A stretch of 64,000 bases of DNA from SHLQ01 sp033344795 (GTDB lineage Bacteria; Actinomycetota; Acidimicrobiia; Acidimicrobiales; SHLQ01). The DNA is taken from the NCBI GenBank assembly GCA_033344795.1, contig JAWPMS010000001.1, positions 2,852,001 to 2,916,000 on the forward strand, written 5' to 3'. Below are positions 34,227 to 42,458 of this stretch, piece after piece. A model generated the notes under the pieces. That model worked only from the letters and a program-made list of their open reading frames with translations. It did not search any database and was not told where the DNA came from. How positions within the stretch are numbered: the first letter of the stretch is position 1; each line of letters opens with the position of its first letter. Position numbers and translations under genes: made by a program.

Positions 34227-34290
34227 TTCTCCCGGGCTTCGCCCTCCAGCTGTCGCAATCCGTCGGCCTCGCTCCCCGATGCTCGGCTAG
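34227..34290 (+). repeat. Intergenic repeat copy R2 after smc
   Basis: A short copy of the module: CTCCCGGGCTTCGCCCTCCA, GCTGTCGCAATCCGTC and CTCGCTCC-CGATGCTCGG, beginning directly at the smc stop. The remaining 40 bases before the regulator gene show nothing recognisable. Confidence 0.65.
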
Positions 34291-34329
34291 CGATCCAAGT
34301 ACCCGCTCCTGGAGAACTACTGTGGAGCT

Positions 34330-35028
34330 GTGCGGATTCTTGTAGTCGATGACGAAGTTGACCTCGCCGAGGCGGTGGCGACCGGCCTGCGGCGAGAGGG
34401 ATACGCCGTGGACGTGGTCCATGGCGGCGAGGATGCTCTGGAGCGCTTGGAGTTTCAACCGTATGACCTCGTCTGCCTCGATCTGACCATGCCCGACATC
34501 GATGGTCTCGAGGTCTGTCGGCGCATACGGGTCGATCCACCTGCGGCCGGCGCACCTCGCATCTTGATGCTCACCGCCCGTGACGCCGTCGACGAACGAA
34601 TCTTGGGGCTCGACTCGGGAGCCGACGACTATCTCGTCAAACCCTTCGCTTTTGGTGAGCTGTCGGCTCGTATCCGAGTACTTCTTCGGCGTGACGTCGA
34701 TCAGTCATCCTCGGTCCTGACGGTGGGGTCGTTGGAGCTCGACACCGCGCGACACGAGGTCATCCATGATGGAACAGCCCTCGACCTCACGCCCAAGGAG
34801 TTCGCGCTGCTGCGGTATTTCATGACCCATGCGGGCAATGTCTTGAGCCAAGAACATCTTCTCGAGCACGTGTGGGATGAGAATGCGGACCCCTTCACCA
34901 ACACGGTGCGCGTCACGGTCGGAACCCTTCGACGCAAACTGCACAGTTCGACTGACGACCAGGTGATCGAGACGGTCATCGGGTCCGGATACCGACTCGT
35001 CGACGCGGCAACCAAGGCAGCCAAATAG
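34330..35028 (+). CDS. OmpR-family response regulator
   Basis: This is a 232-residue protein. The receiver domain begins MRILVVDDEVDLAEAV (acidic pair) with phosphoacceptor Asp in DLVCLDLTMPDIDG and Lys in DDYLVKPFAF. A winged-helix DNA-binding domain follows (LTPKEFALLRYFMTHAGNVL, VRVTVGTLRRKL, VIGSGYRLVD). It starts at GTG. It is paired with the histidine kinase 14 bases downstream, so the two form a two-component system placed between smc and ftsY. The target genes are unknown. Confidence 0.93.
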   Translation: MRILVVDDEVDLAEAVATGLRREGYAVDVVHGGEDALERLEFQPYDLVCLDLTMPDIDGLEVCRRIRVDPPAAGAPRILMLTARDAVDERILGLDSGADDYLVKPFAFGELSARIRVLLRRDVDQSSSVLTVGSLELDTARHEVIHDGTALDLTPKEFALLRYFMTHAGNVLSQEHLLEHVWDENADPFTNTVRVTVGTLRRKLHSSTDDQVIETVIGSGYRLVDAATKAAK

Positions 35029-35042
35029 ATGCGAATCGTTCG

Positions 35043-36413
35043 ATGAGGCTCCCGCATCGAGATCCTGGCTCCACGACGGGTGAGTTTCGCCCGCCAGAGG
35101 TAGCGGAAGCTCGTCAGAGACCGGTTCGCCGACCGATGAGCGTCGGTGCGAATACCGATCGTTTCCTTCCGTCATGGATCGGTTCGATTCGTTTTCGTCT
35201 CGCGCTGTTGTATTCGGTCTTGTTGTTCGGTCTGGCCGCCATCGTCATCGGTGGCATCTACGCCGGCATCAGTCGCGAGATCGGTGGCACGATCATGGAT
35301 GACTCGAGCTTCGACGTCATTCTTCGAAACGCCGATGGTGGCGAGAGGATCGCTGTCCGGACGTTGGAAGACTTCGAGGCCGAGGTCGACCGCCAAGCGC
35401 TGGAGGATCTCCGGCGTTACTCCTTCGCAGCGCTCGGCTTGCTCTTCTTCGCGAGCCTGGCCGTCGGTTGGTACGTCGCGGGGATCGTTCTTCGCCCAAT
35501 CGAGCGAATCACCACGGTGGCCCGGTCGATCAACGCCACCGATCTGACCCGACGAATCAACTTGGCGGGACCCGAAGATGAACTCGGGCAGCTCGCCGGC
35601 ACTTTCGATGACATGCTCGACCGGCTGGATCTTGCGTTTTCGGCGCAAACGCGTTTCATTCACGAGGCCTCGCACGAGCTGCGAAACCCGCTGGCGGTCA
35701 TCCGCACGAACCTCGAGGTCACGCTGGCCGATCCGAATGCCACGGTCGATGACCTTCGAAAGGCCGGCCAGGTGGTCGAGCGCTCCGCGGATCGTATGGC
35801 CACACTGGTCGACGATCTTCTCGACCATGCCCGAGCCGAGACGCGGACGACGAGGGTGGACATCGTCGACCTGGCCGCGGTGGTGAACGGTGTCGCCGAA
35901 GAGTTCGAGATCCCGGCCTCGACCGACGGCGTGCGCCTCGAGGCATCGGCGGACTCGGAGTTGCTCGTGGAAGGCGACCCGGTGGCACTTCGACGGGCGC
36001 TTGCGAACCTGCTTGCCAATGCCATCAGACTTGCGCCCGAAGACTCGGTGATCTCAATTCGGGCAGGCGAGGTCGATGACTGGGTCTGGATGGGAGTGCA
36101 GGATCAAGGTCCGGGGCTCTCTGCAACCGATCAGCAGCGGGTGTTTCGTCGCTTCTGGCGTGGCGACAACACGCAAAACCTGAAACGTGATGGCCGATCG
36201 GGTTTGGGTTTGGCAATCGTGAAGCAGATCGCCGAGACCCACGGCGGCACGGTCCGAGTCGAATCAACACTCGGTGAGGGCTCGACATTCGTCATCTGGC
36301 TTCGTCGTCTCGGGGCTGCATCTGGTGACGAGCAACCGCCGTCAAGTCCGTCCGAAACCGTCGTCGATGATCGACATCCATCACTTACAGCCGCTTTACC
36401 TCCTACTGAGTAA
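35043..36413 (+). CDS. Sensor histidine kinase
   Basis: This is a 456-residue protein. TM1 (RFRLALLYSVLLFGLAAIVI), about 80 extracytoplasmic residues and TM2 (FAALGLLFFASLAVGWYVAG) lead into a HAMP linker (LRPIERITTVARSINATDLT). The phosphorylated His is in FIHEASHELRNPLAVI. The ATPase domain has an N-box in ALANLLANAIRLAP and G-boxes DQGPGLS and RSGLGLAIVKQIAETHGG. A Ser/Pro-rich tail follows. An ATG at 35136 giving 425 residues is an alternative start. It phosphorylates the adjacent regulator in response to an unknown envelope signal. Confidence 0.9.
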   Translation: MRLPHRDPGSTTGEFRPPEVAEARQRPVRRPMSVGANTDRFLPSWIGSIRFRLALLYSVLLFGLAAIVIGGIYAGISREIGGTIMDDSSFDVILRNADGGERIAVRTLEDFEAEVDRQALEDLRRYSFAALGLLFFASLAVGWYVAGIVLRPIERITTVARSINATDLTRRINLAGPEDELGQLAGTFDDMLDRLDLAFSAQTRFIHEASHELRNPLAVIRTNLEVTLADPNATVDDLRKAGQVVERSADRMATLVDDLLDHARAETRTTRVDIVDLAAVVNGVAEEFEIPASTDGVRLEASADSELLVEGDPVALRRALANLLANAIRLAPEDSVISIRAGEVDDWVWMGVQDQGPGLSATDQQRVFRRFWRGDNTQNLKRDGRSGLGLAIVKQIAETHGGTVRVESTLGEGSTFVIWLRRLGAASGDEQPPSSPSETVVDDRHPSLTAALPPTE

Positions 36414-36429
36414 CTTTCATCGTGTACTG

Positions 36430-36469
36430 CCGGATCGGTAGGGGATCCCCCTCCACCTCTCCGATCCGG
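36430..36469. other. Inverted repeat after the histidine kinase gene
   Basis: CCGGATCGG (36430-36438) and CCGATCCGG (36461-36469) form a 9-bp inverted repeat with a 22-base spacer. It may be part of the termination region or an operator; no further evidence. Confidence 0.4.
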
Positions 36470-36484
36470 TCAGCGTCAGGAGCA

Positions 36485-36536
36485 TTGGTGCCCGGTGAGT
36501 CCGTCCCTCCCCGGGCACCAAGCTTCTGTTTTCGCC
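36485..36536 (+). terminator. Probable intrinsic terminator of the two-component operon
   Basis: TTGGTGCCCGG (36485-36495) pairs with CCGGGCACCAA (36511-36521), an 11-bp stem, followed by GCTTCTGTTTTCG. It separates the kinase gene from the ftsY promoter. Confidence 0.65.
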
Positions 36537-36547
36537 GCAGCTGTTCC

Positions 36548-36553
36548 TAGGCT
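36548..36553 (+). promoter_or_regulatory. -10 hexamer TAGGCT of ftsY
   Basis: TAGGCT ends nine bases before the ftsY ATG at 36563, just downstream of the preceding terminator. Confidence 0.45.
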
Positions 36554-36562
36554 GGTGAGCGT

Positions 36563-37666
36563 ATGGATCCTGTGATTTTGATCGTCCTTGTCGTTGTTGG
36601 TGTGCTCATCGTCGGGGGCGCAGCGTTCGCCTTCACCCGCGGTCGGGGTGACCATGTCCCGACGCTCGATCCGACGACTACGGACTCTGCGGACCGCACG
36701 CTCACCGACGCGGTCGCTCCGGCCGAAACAGTTCCCGATGAGCTCGACGAGCCGATCGCTGAGGTTCCCGAACCGGCGACATTTCGAGATCGATTGGCAA
36801 AAGCTCGCTCGGCGATGTCGGGGTACCTCTCATCGATCGTCTCGCGCGGTGACGTAAATGCCGAGACGTGGGAAGAGCTGGAAGAGGCGCTGATACGCGC
36901 CGACGTCGGTGTTGCGCCGACGACACAACTCTTGGAGACCGTGCGCTCGGCGGCCGATGCGCAAGATGTGCAGAACGGAACCGAGTTGATCGAGCTGGTG
37001 AAGTCTGAATTGAAGAAACAGCTGGGTGGTCACGACCTCGAATTGGCGGTGGGCGGGTCCCCGTCGGTGTGGCTGTTCGTGGGTGTCAACGGAGTTGGGA
37101 AGACGACGACCATCGGCAAGATCGCCACCCGTGAGGTCGCTGCCGGACGTCAGCTCGTGCTGGCGGCGGGCGACACCTTTCGCGCTGCAGCTGCCGAACA
37201 ACTGACGATGTGGGGAGACACCTCCGGAGCTCATGTCGTACGTGGGGCAGAGGGTGGAGACCCCTCTTCGGTCATCTTCGACGCCGTCGAACATGCGGCG
37301 GCATCCGGTGCGGATGTGGTTCTGGCCGACACAGCCGGCCGCCTGCACACGAAGACGAATCTCATGAACGAGCTCTCGAAGGTGCGTCGCGTCGCAGAGA
37401 AGGGCGCTGGCACCGTAACCGAAACACTTCTGGTGATCGACGCCACCACGGGGCAGAACGGCCTCATTCAAGCCCGTGAGTTCACCGAGGCTGCTGATGT
37501 CACCGGTGTCGTGCTCACCAAGCTCGATGGATCTGCCAAAGGGGGCATCGTGGTGGCGGTCCAGCAAGAGCTGGGGATCCCGGTGAAGCTCGTCGGTCTC
37601 GGCGAAGGCGCACACGATCTCATCCCGTTCGACGCGGACGACTTCGTCGACGCCTTGTTCGCCTAG
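36563..37666 (+). CDS. ftsY: Signal recognition particle receptor FtsY
   Basis: This is a 367-residue protein. An N-terminal membrane anchor (residues 3-24) and acidic linker lead into the NG domain, with VNGVGKTTTIGKIA (P-loop), AAGDTFRAAAAEQL, VVLADTAGRLHTKTNLMNEL, LTKLDGSAKGG and VGLGEGAHDLIPFD. The GTPase docks ribosome-SRP complexes at the membrane. The anchor fits Actinobacteria, whose FtsY often carries a true TM segment. Its partner ffh lies 1.1 kb downstream, with an unrelated gene between. Confidence 0.96.
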   Translation: MDPVILIVLVVVGVLIVGGAAFAFTRGRGDHVPTLDPTTTDSADRTLTDAVAPAETVPDELDEPIAEVPEPATFRDRLAKARSAMSGYLSSIVSRGDVNAETWEELEEALIRADVGVAPTTQLLETVRSAADAQDVQNGTELIELVKSELKKQLGGHDLELAVGGSPSVWLFVGVNGVGKTTTIGKIATREVAAGRQLVLAAGDTFRAAAAEQLTMWGDTSGAHVVRGAEGGDPSSVIFDAVEHAAASGADVVLADTAGRLHTKTNLMNELSKVRRVAEKGAGTVTETLLVIDATTGQNGLIQAREFTEAADVTGVVLTKLDGSAKGGIVVAVQQELGIPVKLVGLGEGAHDLIPFDADDFVDALFA

Positions 37667-37803
37667 ATAGCGACGAGCTGCGTCGCGGTTCTGCGCGACC
37701 GAGAGTGTCTCAAGACCGTCTGGTTCGTAGCCGATCGATCTAGTGCGGAAATGACTGGGCAAGTGCTAGGTCTGCTCAATGCCCGCATGGAGAAAGACTC
37801 GGT

Positions 37804-38592
37804 ATGAAGTTGCTCAAGTACGTCCCGACTCGTGGGCCTGTATCCATCGACGGTCGCGACCTCGTGGCAGCGATCAGCGAGCGATGGCCACACCTACCGA
37901 TCAGCGAAGGTTGGAGCGGGGACGACTCAGTTGTGTCAGATGCGGGCCACATCGCGTCCTTCGAGCTTGGCGGTGAACGAATAGCTGTGCTGTATGTACC
38001 AGCGAAGATTCCGTGGTCGGATCTCGAATGGCCTGCTGCAACGGCGACTTTTTGGCCAAACGCCACCGAGGAACTTCAGCAGCACGATGGCCTCATCCAC
38101 GTTGTCATCATGGACTCGGAGGCTGACGCGCTCAGTCAGATGTACCTCCTCACACACGCTGTCTGGGCGGTGTTGGACCGGACCCCAACGGCCCTCGGTG
38201 TGTACAACGGTCATGCCAACCTCGTTGTTTCGAAAGACAAGTACCACCAAACGGCGGGAGGAATGCCCGAAATCCGCCCGGTCATCCTTTGGCTCAACTT
38301 CTGCGTCGGCCCGAAGGATCAAGGTCACCAGGGTTACAGCCTCGGTATGGATTCGCTCGGGTTTCCGAATGTCGAAGCGACGTTCTCGCCTGACTCGTTC
38401 GGCGATCTCAAGTTCCGTCTGCTGTTCCTGTGTGACGACTTACTCGCCGGACTCCATCTCAACGATGGGGACATGATCAGAAACCATGGAGATGGGAGCG
38501 ATCCACAACTCGACATCATCGCGGTTCACGGCCAGTCCTCGTACGGCGTCGATGGCCCAGTCGTGCAGCTTCGTTTCGACGCCGCTGCCTAG
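37804..38592 (+). CDS. DUF4261-like protein of unknown function
   Basis: This is a 262-residue soluble protein with no signal peptide. Features such as AVLYVPAKIPWSDLE, WPNATEELQQHDGLIHVVIM and GYSLGMDSLGFPNVEATFSP, plus a mix of aromatic and acidic residues, fit DUF4261 proteins as I remember them. The ribosome binding site is GGAGAAAG nine bases before ATG. It sits alone between ftsY and ffh, with 137 bases before and 231 after, so it looks like an accessory insertion into a conserved region. The function is unknown; some such proteins are suspected immunity factors, which I cannot support here. Confidence 0.65.
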   Translation: MKLLKYVPTRGPVSIDGRDLVAAISERWPHLPISEGWSGDDSVVSDAGHIASFELGGERIAVLYVPAKIPWSDLEWPAATATFWPNATEELQQHDGLIHVVIMDSEADALSQMYLLTHAVWAVLDRTPTALGVYNGHANLVVSKDKYHQTAGGMPEIRPVILWLNFCVGPKDQGHQGYSLGMDSLGFPNVEATFSPDSFGDLKFRLLFLCDDLLAGLHLNDGDMIRNHGDGSDPQLDIIAVHGQSSYGVDGPVVQLRFDAAA

Positions 38593-38823
38593 TCTTCCGG
38601 TTGAAGTCGCTGTCTTCGGAACTCAGCGGTTTCGGCACGGTAGAACGATTGGCGGGGCGCGTCGTCCTGATTGGGCCTGCGGACTGGCAGAATGAGGACC
38701 CAAGTGTGGATAGCTTGTCCACGGCAACTGCGACGTCCACGACGACTTATTGCCGACTAGACAACATTCGCACATACCGCGGCCAATTCACTGGCCTAGC
38801 GCGACACACGACGTAGGAAAACA
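38593..38823. other. Intergenic region between the DUF4261-like gene and ffh
   Basis: 231 bases without a coding frame. It holds GTGGA-TAGCTTG-TCCAC (38706-38722), which reads as two inverted near-matches to DnaA boxes (TGTGGATA and TTGTCCACG). No SRP RNA-like GGAAG/GCAG loop was found. AGGA before the ffh ATG is the ribosome binding site. Confidence 0.4.
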
Positions 38824-40272
38824 ATGTTCGACACACTGACAGATCGCTTTGACGGGATCTTCGGCAAGCTTCGTGGCAAAGGACGCCTGAGCGAGTCCGA
38901 TGTCGACGAAGCCCTCCGCGAGATCCGACTGGCGTTGCTCGAAGCCGATGTCAACTTCGAAGTAGTCAAGAGCCTCGTGTCGCGTATTCGCGAACGGGCG
39001 GTGGGTGATGAGCTGTCGAAAGCGCTCAATCCTTCCCAGCAGATCGTCAAGATCGTTCTCGAGGAGCTGACAGACAGCCTCGGTGGCGAGGCGATGCAGG
39101 TCACGTTCGCGGCTAAGCCCCCGACCGTTGTTTTGATGGCGGGCCTGCAGGGTTCCGGTAAAACCACCAACTCGGCAAAACTCGCCAACCTCTTCAAGTC
39201 CCAGGGTCGCAATGTCTTGCTCGTGGGCGCCGACCTGCAGCGTCCCGCCGCTGTCGAACAGCTCCGGACGCTCGGTGCACAGATCGACGTGCCCGTGTTT
39301 TCCGAGCCCAGCGATCCGGTTTCGGTCGCACGTGCGGCGCTCGAAGAAGCCAAGAAGCTGGGCAGAGACGTCATCATCTGCGATACCGCAGGCCGTCTTG
39401 CCATCGACGAGGCGCTCATGGAGGAGGTGCGGCAGATCTCTGAAGTGCTGACGCCGCAGTACACCTTCCTCGTCGTCGACGCGATGACGGGGCAAGACGC
39501 TGTCACCGTGGCCGAGTCGTTCCACAACACCTTGGCGCTCGACGGCGTCATCTTGACCAAACTCGACGGCGACGCTCGTGGTGGTGCGGCGCTGTCGGTC
39601 AAGGAAGTTGTCGGTCGGCCGATCGCCTTCGCGTCGACGGGCGAGAAGCTCGATGAATTCGAAGTCTTCTACCCAGACCGCCTCGCAAGCCGGATTCTCG
39701 GCATGGGCGACATCGAGACGCTCATCGAGAAGGCAGAGGCCGCCTACGACGATGACGAGGCCGAGGTTGCCGCCCAGCGGCTCCTGGATGGTTCCTTCAC
39801 GCTCGATGACTTTCTCGATCAGATGCAGCAGATCAAGAAAATGGGCCCGATCGGCAACCTGTTGGGCATGATGCCAGGCATCCCCAAAGAGGTGCGAGAT
39901 GTCGAGATTGAAGACTCACAGATCGCACGGCTCGAAGCGATCATCCGGTCGATGACCGTTGAGGAACGCACGAAGCCGGATCTCATAGACGGCTCGCGTC
40001 GCAATCGAATCGCAAAGGGCAGCGGCACCCAAGCGCAAGATGTCACGGCGCTCGTGAAGCAGTTCAACGAGATGCAAAAGATGATGAAGCAGTTCGGCAT
40101 GTCACCCAAGAAGTCGAAGAAAAAGGGCGGCAAGAAGAACAAGCGTCGGCGCAGCGGGGGACGGACGACCAGTAAGGGTCCGGCACCGATGGCTGATCCA
40201 AGCGTGCTGATGAACGAGAGCATTGAAGAACTCAGCAGTCTGCGGCTGCCGGGTCTTCCTGAAAAGGACTAA
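38824..40272 (+). CDS. ffh: Signal recognition particle protein Ffh
   Basis: This 482-residue GTPase begins MFDTLTDRFDGIFGKLRGKG. The NG domain has LQGSGKTTNSAKLA, GADLQRPAAVEQL, VIICDTAGRLAIDEALM, LTKLDGDARGGAALS and ASTGEKLDEFEVFYPDRLAS followed by RILGMGD. The Met-rich M domain follows (QMQQIKKMGPIGNLLGMMPG, then MTVEERTKPDLIDGSRRNRI). The C-terminus is a basic Lys/Arg patch and a unique tail ending SLRLPGLPEKD. It binds signal sequences and 4.5S RNA. The tail beyond the M domain is longer than in E. coli. Confidence 0.96.
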   Translation: MFDTLTDRFDGIFGKLRGKGRLSESDVDEALREIRLALLEADVNFEVVKSLVSRIRERAVGDELSKALNPSQQIVKIVLEELTDSLGGEAMQVTFAAKPPTVVLMAGLQGSGKTTNSAKLANLFKSQGRNVLLVGADLQRPAAVEQLRTLGAQIDVPVFSEPSDPVSVARAALEEAKKLGRDVIICDTAGRLAIDEALMEEVRQISEVLTPQYTFLVVDAMTGQDAVTVAESFHNTLALDGVILTKLDGDARGGAALSVKEVVGRPIAFASTGEKLDEFEVFYPDRLASRILGMGDIETLIEKAEAAYDDDEAEVAAQRLLDGSFTLDDFLDQMQQIKKMGPIGNLLGMMPGIPKEVRDVEIEDSQIARLEAIIRSMTVEERTKPDLIDGSRRNRIAKGSGTQAQDVTALVKQFNEMQKMMKQFGMSPKKSKKKGGKKNKRRRSGGRTTSKGPAPMADPSVLMNESIEELSSLRLPGLPEKD

Positions 40273-40341
40273 CGAAGACGGCAACGCGTGGTGTCCTGCA
40301 CTATGCGCGTTGTCACGTGTGGCGAATGTAGAGGAGGCCGC

Positions 40342-40380
40342 TAGCATTTGGCGGTCGAGTCTCACTTGTCTCCGAGACTC
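40342..40380 (+). promoter_or_regulatory. rpsP promoter -10 and leader hairpin
   Basis: TAGCAT (40342-40347) may be the -10. Downstream, GAGTCTC (40357-40363) and GAGACTC (40374-40380) form a 7-bp hairpin just ahead of the ribosome binding site GAAGAGGA, so the leader could control rpsP translation. Confidence 0.4.
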
Positions 40381-40398
40381 CAAAGAAGAGGATTTGCT

Positions 40399-40884
40399 GT
40401 GGCTGTAAAGCTCCGCCTGATGCGCATGGGCAAAAAGAAGCAACCGACATATCGCGTCGTTGCTGCTGACGCGCGCTCGCCCCGAAATGGCCGATTCATC
40501 GAGATCGTCGGGACCTACCAGCCCCGCCTCGATCCATCGGTCATCGAGATCGACAACGAGAAGGCTGTCGCTTGGCTCCGCCAAGGCGCCCAGCCCACCG
40601 AGCGTGTCGAGAAGCTCTTGAAGATCTCGGGCGCCTGGGAAGAGTTCACGGGCGCCAAGCCCGACATCCCCGCAGTTCCCGAACCCACTCCGAACAAGGG
40701 TTACACCGCACCGTCGCCAGCCAAGCCCCGGCCCGAGAAGCCAGTCGAGGCATCGGCCGATGAGGCGTCGAGTGACGAAGCACCTGCTGACGAAGCTGAT
40801 GCTGCCGCCGACGAGGTCGTCGCTGAAGACGCAACGGCTGATGCTCCCGCAGAGGAAGCAGCTGCTGAGGGTGAAGACGCATGA
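40399..40884 (+). CDS. rpsP: 30S ribosomal protein S16 (bS16) with long acidic C-terminal tail
   Basis: This is a 161-residue protein. The first 80 residues are normal bS16 (AVKLRLMRMGKKKQPTYRVV, ARSPRNGRFIEIVGTYQP). They are followed by about 80 residues rich in Pro, then Ala, Asp and Glu (ASADEASSDEAPADEADAAA). The tail has no predicted fold. GTG 40399 was chosen for the canonical AVKLRL start and GAAGAGGA upstream; an ATG at 40348 would add 17 unrelated residues. It overlaps khpA by four bases and begins the rpsP-khpA-rimM-trmD operon. Confidence 0.95.
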   Translation: MAVKLRLMRMGKKKQPTYRVVAADARSPRNGRFIEIVGTYQPRLDPSVIEIDNEKAVAWLRQGAQPTERVEKLLKISGAWEEFTGAKPDIPAVPEPTPNKGYTAPSPAKPRPEKPVEASADEASSDEAPADEADAAADEVVAEDATADAPAEEAAAEGEDA

Positions 40885-41180
40885 GCGATCACGACGTAGA
40901 TCTTGATGACGATGTCGATGCGGACGATGCCGTAGAGGGTGCGCCCACCGCGCAAGCCGTGCTCGAGTACCTCGTTGCCGCCCTTGTCGAAGACGAAGAC
41001 GCCGTTCAGGTTGACGTCGACGACTCGAAGCGCACCTTGCAGCTCGAAGTACGCGTGGGGCCCGACGACATGGGCCGTGTCATCGGTCGCCGTGGTCGCG
41101 TCGCAAACGCGATTCGCACGTTGACTCGTGCCGCTGCTGCGCGCGATGGCGTTGAAGTCGACATCGAATTCGTCGACTGA
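40881..41180 (+). CDS. khpA: KH-domain RNA-binding protein KhpA
   Basis: This is a 99-residue protein. A very acidic N-terminal extension (SDHDVDLDDDVDADDAVEG) precedes a single KH domain with the GxxG loop in VIGRRGRVANAIRTLTRAAA. KhpA with KhpB binds RNA and affects cell-wall growth in Gram-positives. It lies between rpsP and rimM as is standard. The acidic extension is longer than usual. Confidence 0.92.
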   Translation: MSDHDVDLDDDVDADDAVEGAPTAQAVLEYLVAALVEDEDAVQVDVDDSKRTLQLEVRVGPDDMGRVIGRRGRVANAIRTLTRAAAARDGVEVDIEFVD

Positions 41181-41194
41181 ATGCGACTCGGGGC

Positions 41195-41671
41195 ATGACC
41201 GTGCCCTATGACGACCTTCTGGTCGTCGGCCACATCCGCAAGGCCCACGGGCTCAAGGGAGAAGTCGTCGTCCGCTTGTCGACGAACCGCTCCGAACGTC
41301 TCGATCCAGGCGCCGTGCTCTGCGCGCCCGATCGAACGCTGGTCGTTGTTTCCTCGCGACCGAAAGAATCCGACTATCTGGTGTTCTTCGAGGGTGTGAA
41401 CACACGCGAGGATGCTGAACTGCTGCGGGGCACGGAGCTGCGCGCGCAGCACATCGACGATCCCGATGAGCTTTGGGTTCACGAGCTGATCGGCGCGACG
41501 GTGGTCGATCAGACCGGTGTCGACCGCGGTGCAGTCGTCGAAGTACAGGTGAATCCCGCCAGCGATCTCCTGGTACTTGCTTCGGGTGCTCTGGTACCCG
41601 TTGCCTTTGTCCTTGACGCGACGAGCGATGTGATCCGAGTCGACGTTCCCGACGGCCTCTTCGATCTATGA
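41195..41671 (+). CDS. rimM: Ribosome maturation factor RimM
   Basis: This is a 158-residue protein with the RimM N-terminal domain (LLVVGHIRKAHGLKGEVVVR) and the PRC-barrel (PDELWVHELIGATVVDQTGV, NPASDLLVLASGALVPVAFV) ending VDVPDGLFDL. It helps assemble the 30S head region. It overlaps trmD by ATGA. Confidence 0.94.
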   Translation: MTVPYDDLLVVGHIRKAHGLKGEVVVRLSTNRSERLDPGAVLCAPDRTLVVVSSRPKESDYLVFFEGVNTREDAELLRGTELRAQHIDDPDELWVHELIGATVVDQTGVDRGAVVEVQVNPASDLLVLASGALVPVAFVLDATSDVIRVDVPDGLFDL

Positions 41672-42441
41672 CTATCGACGCCGAAGGGCATCTGAGAATC
41701 GACGTCTTCAGCGTCTTCGGCGAGTTGGTCGATGGGGCGCTGGCTACCAGCATCATCGGGCGTGCGCGGACCAACGGTCAGATCGATCTTCGCCTGCACG
41801 ATCCACGTGACCATGCCACGGATGTGCACAAGAGCGTTGACGACTCACCTTTTGGTGGGGGAGCGGGGATGGTGATGCGCCCAGACGTCCTCGCCGCTTC
41901 GATTCGAGCGGTCGATCCTCCTCGACCGCTCATCGCACTCAGTGCATCGGGGGAGCGTTTCGACCAGGCGATGGCCAAGGAACTTGCACAGGGGCCCGGC
42001 TTTTCTTTGTTGTGTGGCCGATACGAAGGAATCGATCAGCGAGTGCTCGACACGTTCGTGGACCGAGAGGTGTCGATCGGTGATTTTGTCTTGGCGGGAG
42101 GCGAAGTTGCCGCGGCGGTCATCATCGAGGCGGTCGGACGTCTTGTTCCCGGCGTTCTCGGGAATCGGGCGTCGATCGAAGAGGAGTCGTTCTCGGACGG
42201 ACTGCTGGAGTACCCGCACTACACCCGACCCGCAGATTTTGAAGGAATGCCGGTACCAACGGTCTTGACGTCGGGTAATCACGCAGAGGTCGACCGGTGG
42301 CGCCGTGCGATGTCACTGATTCGAACTCGTGACCGTCGTCCCGAGTTGCTCGAGGAACGCGGCGGGCTGACCGACCAAGAGCTCGAGCTGATTCGTGAGT
42401 TCGATGATCGCTCCGATTCAGATACCGCGTCCGAAGGATAA
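41668..42441 (+). CDS. trmD: tRNA (guanine(37)-N1)-methyltransferase TrmD
   Basis: This 257-residue SPOUT-fold enzyme starts LRIDVFSVFGELVDGALATS. It contains VDDSPFGGGAGMVMRPDVL, LLCGRYEGIDQRVLDTFVDR, EVSIGDFVLAGGEVAAAVII (knot) and GLLEYPHYTRPADFEGMPVP. It makes m1G37 in tRNAs and prevents frameshifting. Motifs and length are normal. Confidence 0.96.
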   Translation: MTIDAEGHLRIDVFSVFGELVDGALATSIIGRARTNGQIDLRLHDPRDHATDVHKSVDDSPFGGGAGMVMRPDVLAASIRAVDPPRPLIALSASGERFDQAMAKELAQGPGFSLLCGRYEGIDQRVLDTFVDREVSIGDFVLAGGEVAAAVIIEAVGRLVPGVLGNRASIEEESFSDGLLEYPHYTRPADFEGMPVPTVLTSGNHAEVDRWRRAMSLIRTRDRRPELLEERGGLTDQELELIREFDDRSDSDTASEG

Positions 42442-42458
42442 AGACTCAACTCGTTGAG

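Noticed and set aside
38705..38723. Replication origin (two DnaA-box-like sequences)
   Set aside because: Only two imperfect boxes, no AT-rich stretch and no dnaA, dnaN or gyrase genes nearby; chance or a local regulatory site is more likely.
38593..38823. SRP RNA gene next to ffh
   Set aside because: I looked for the conserved GGAAG/GCAG tetraloop region and did not find it in this gap.
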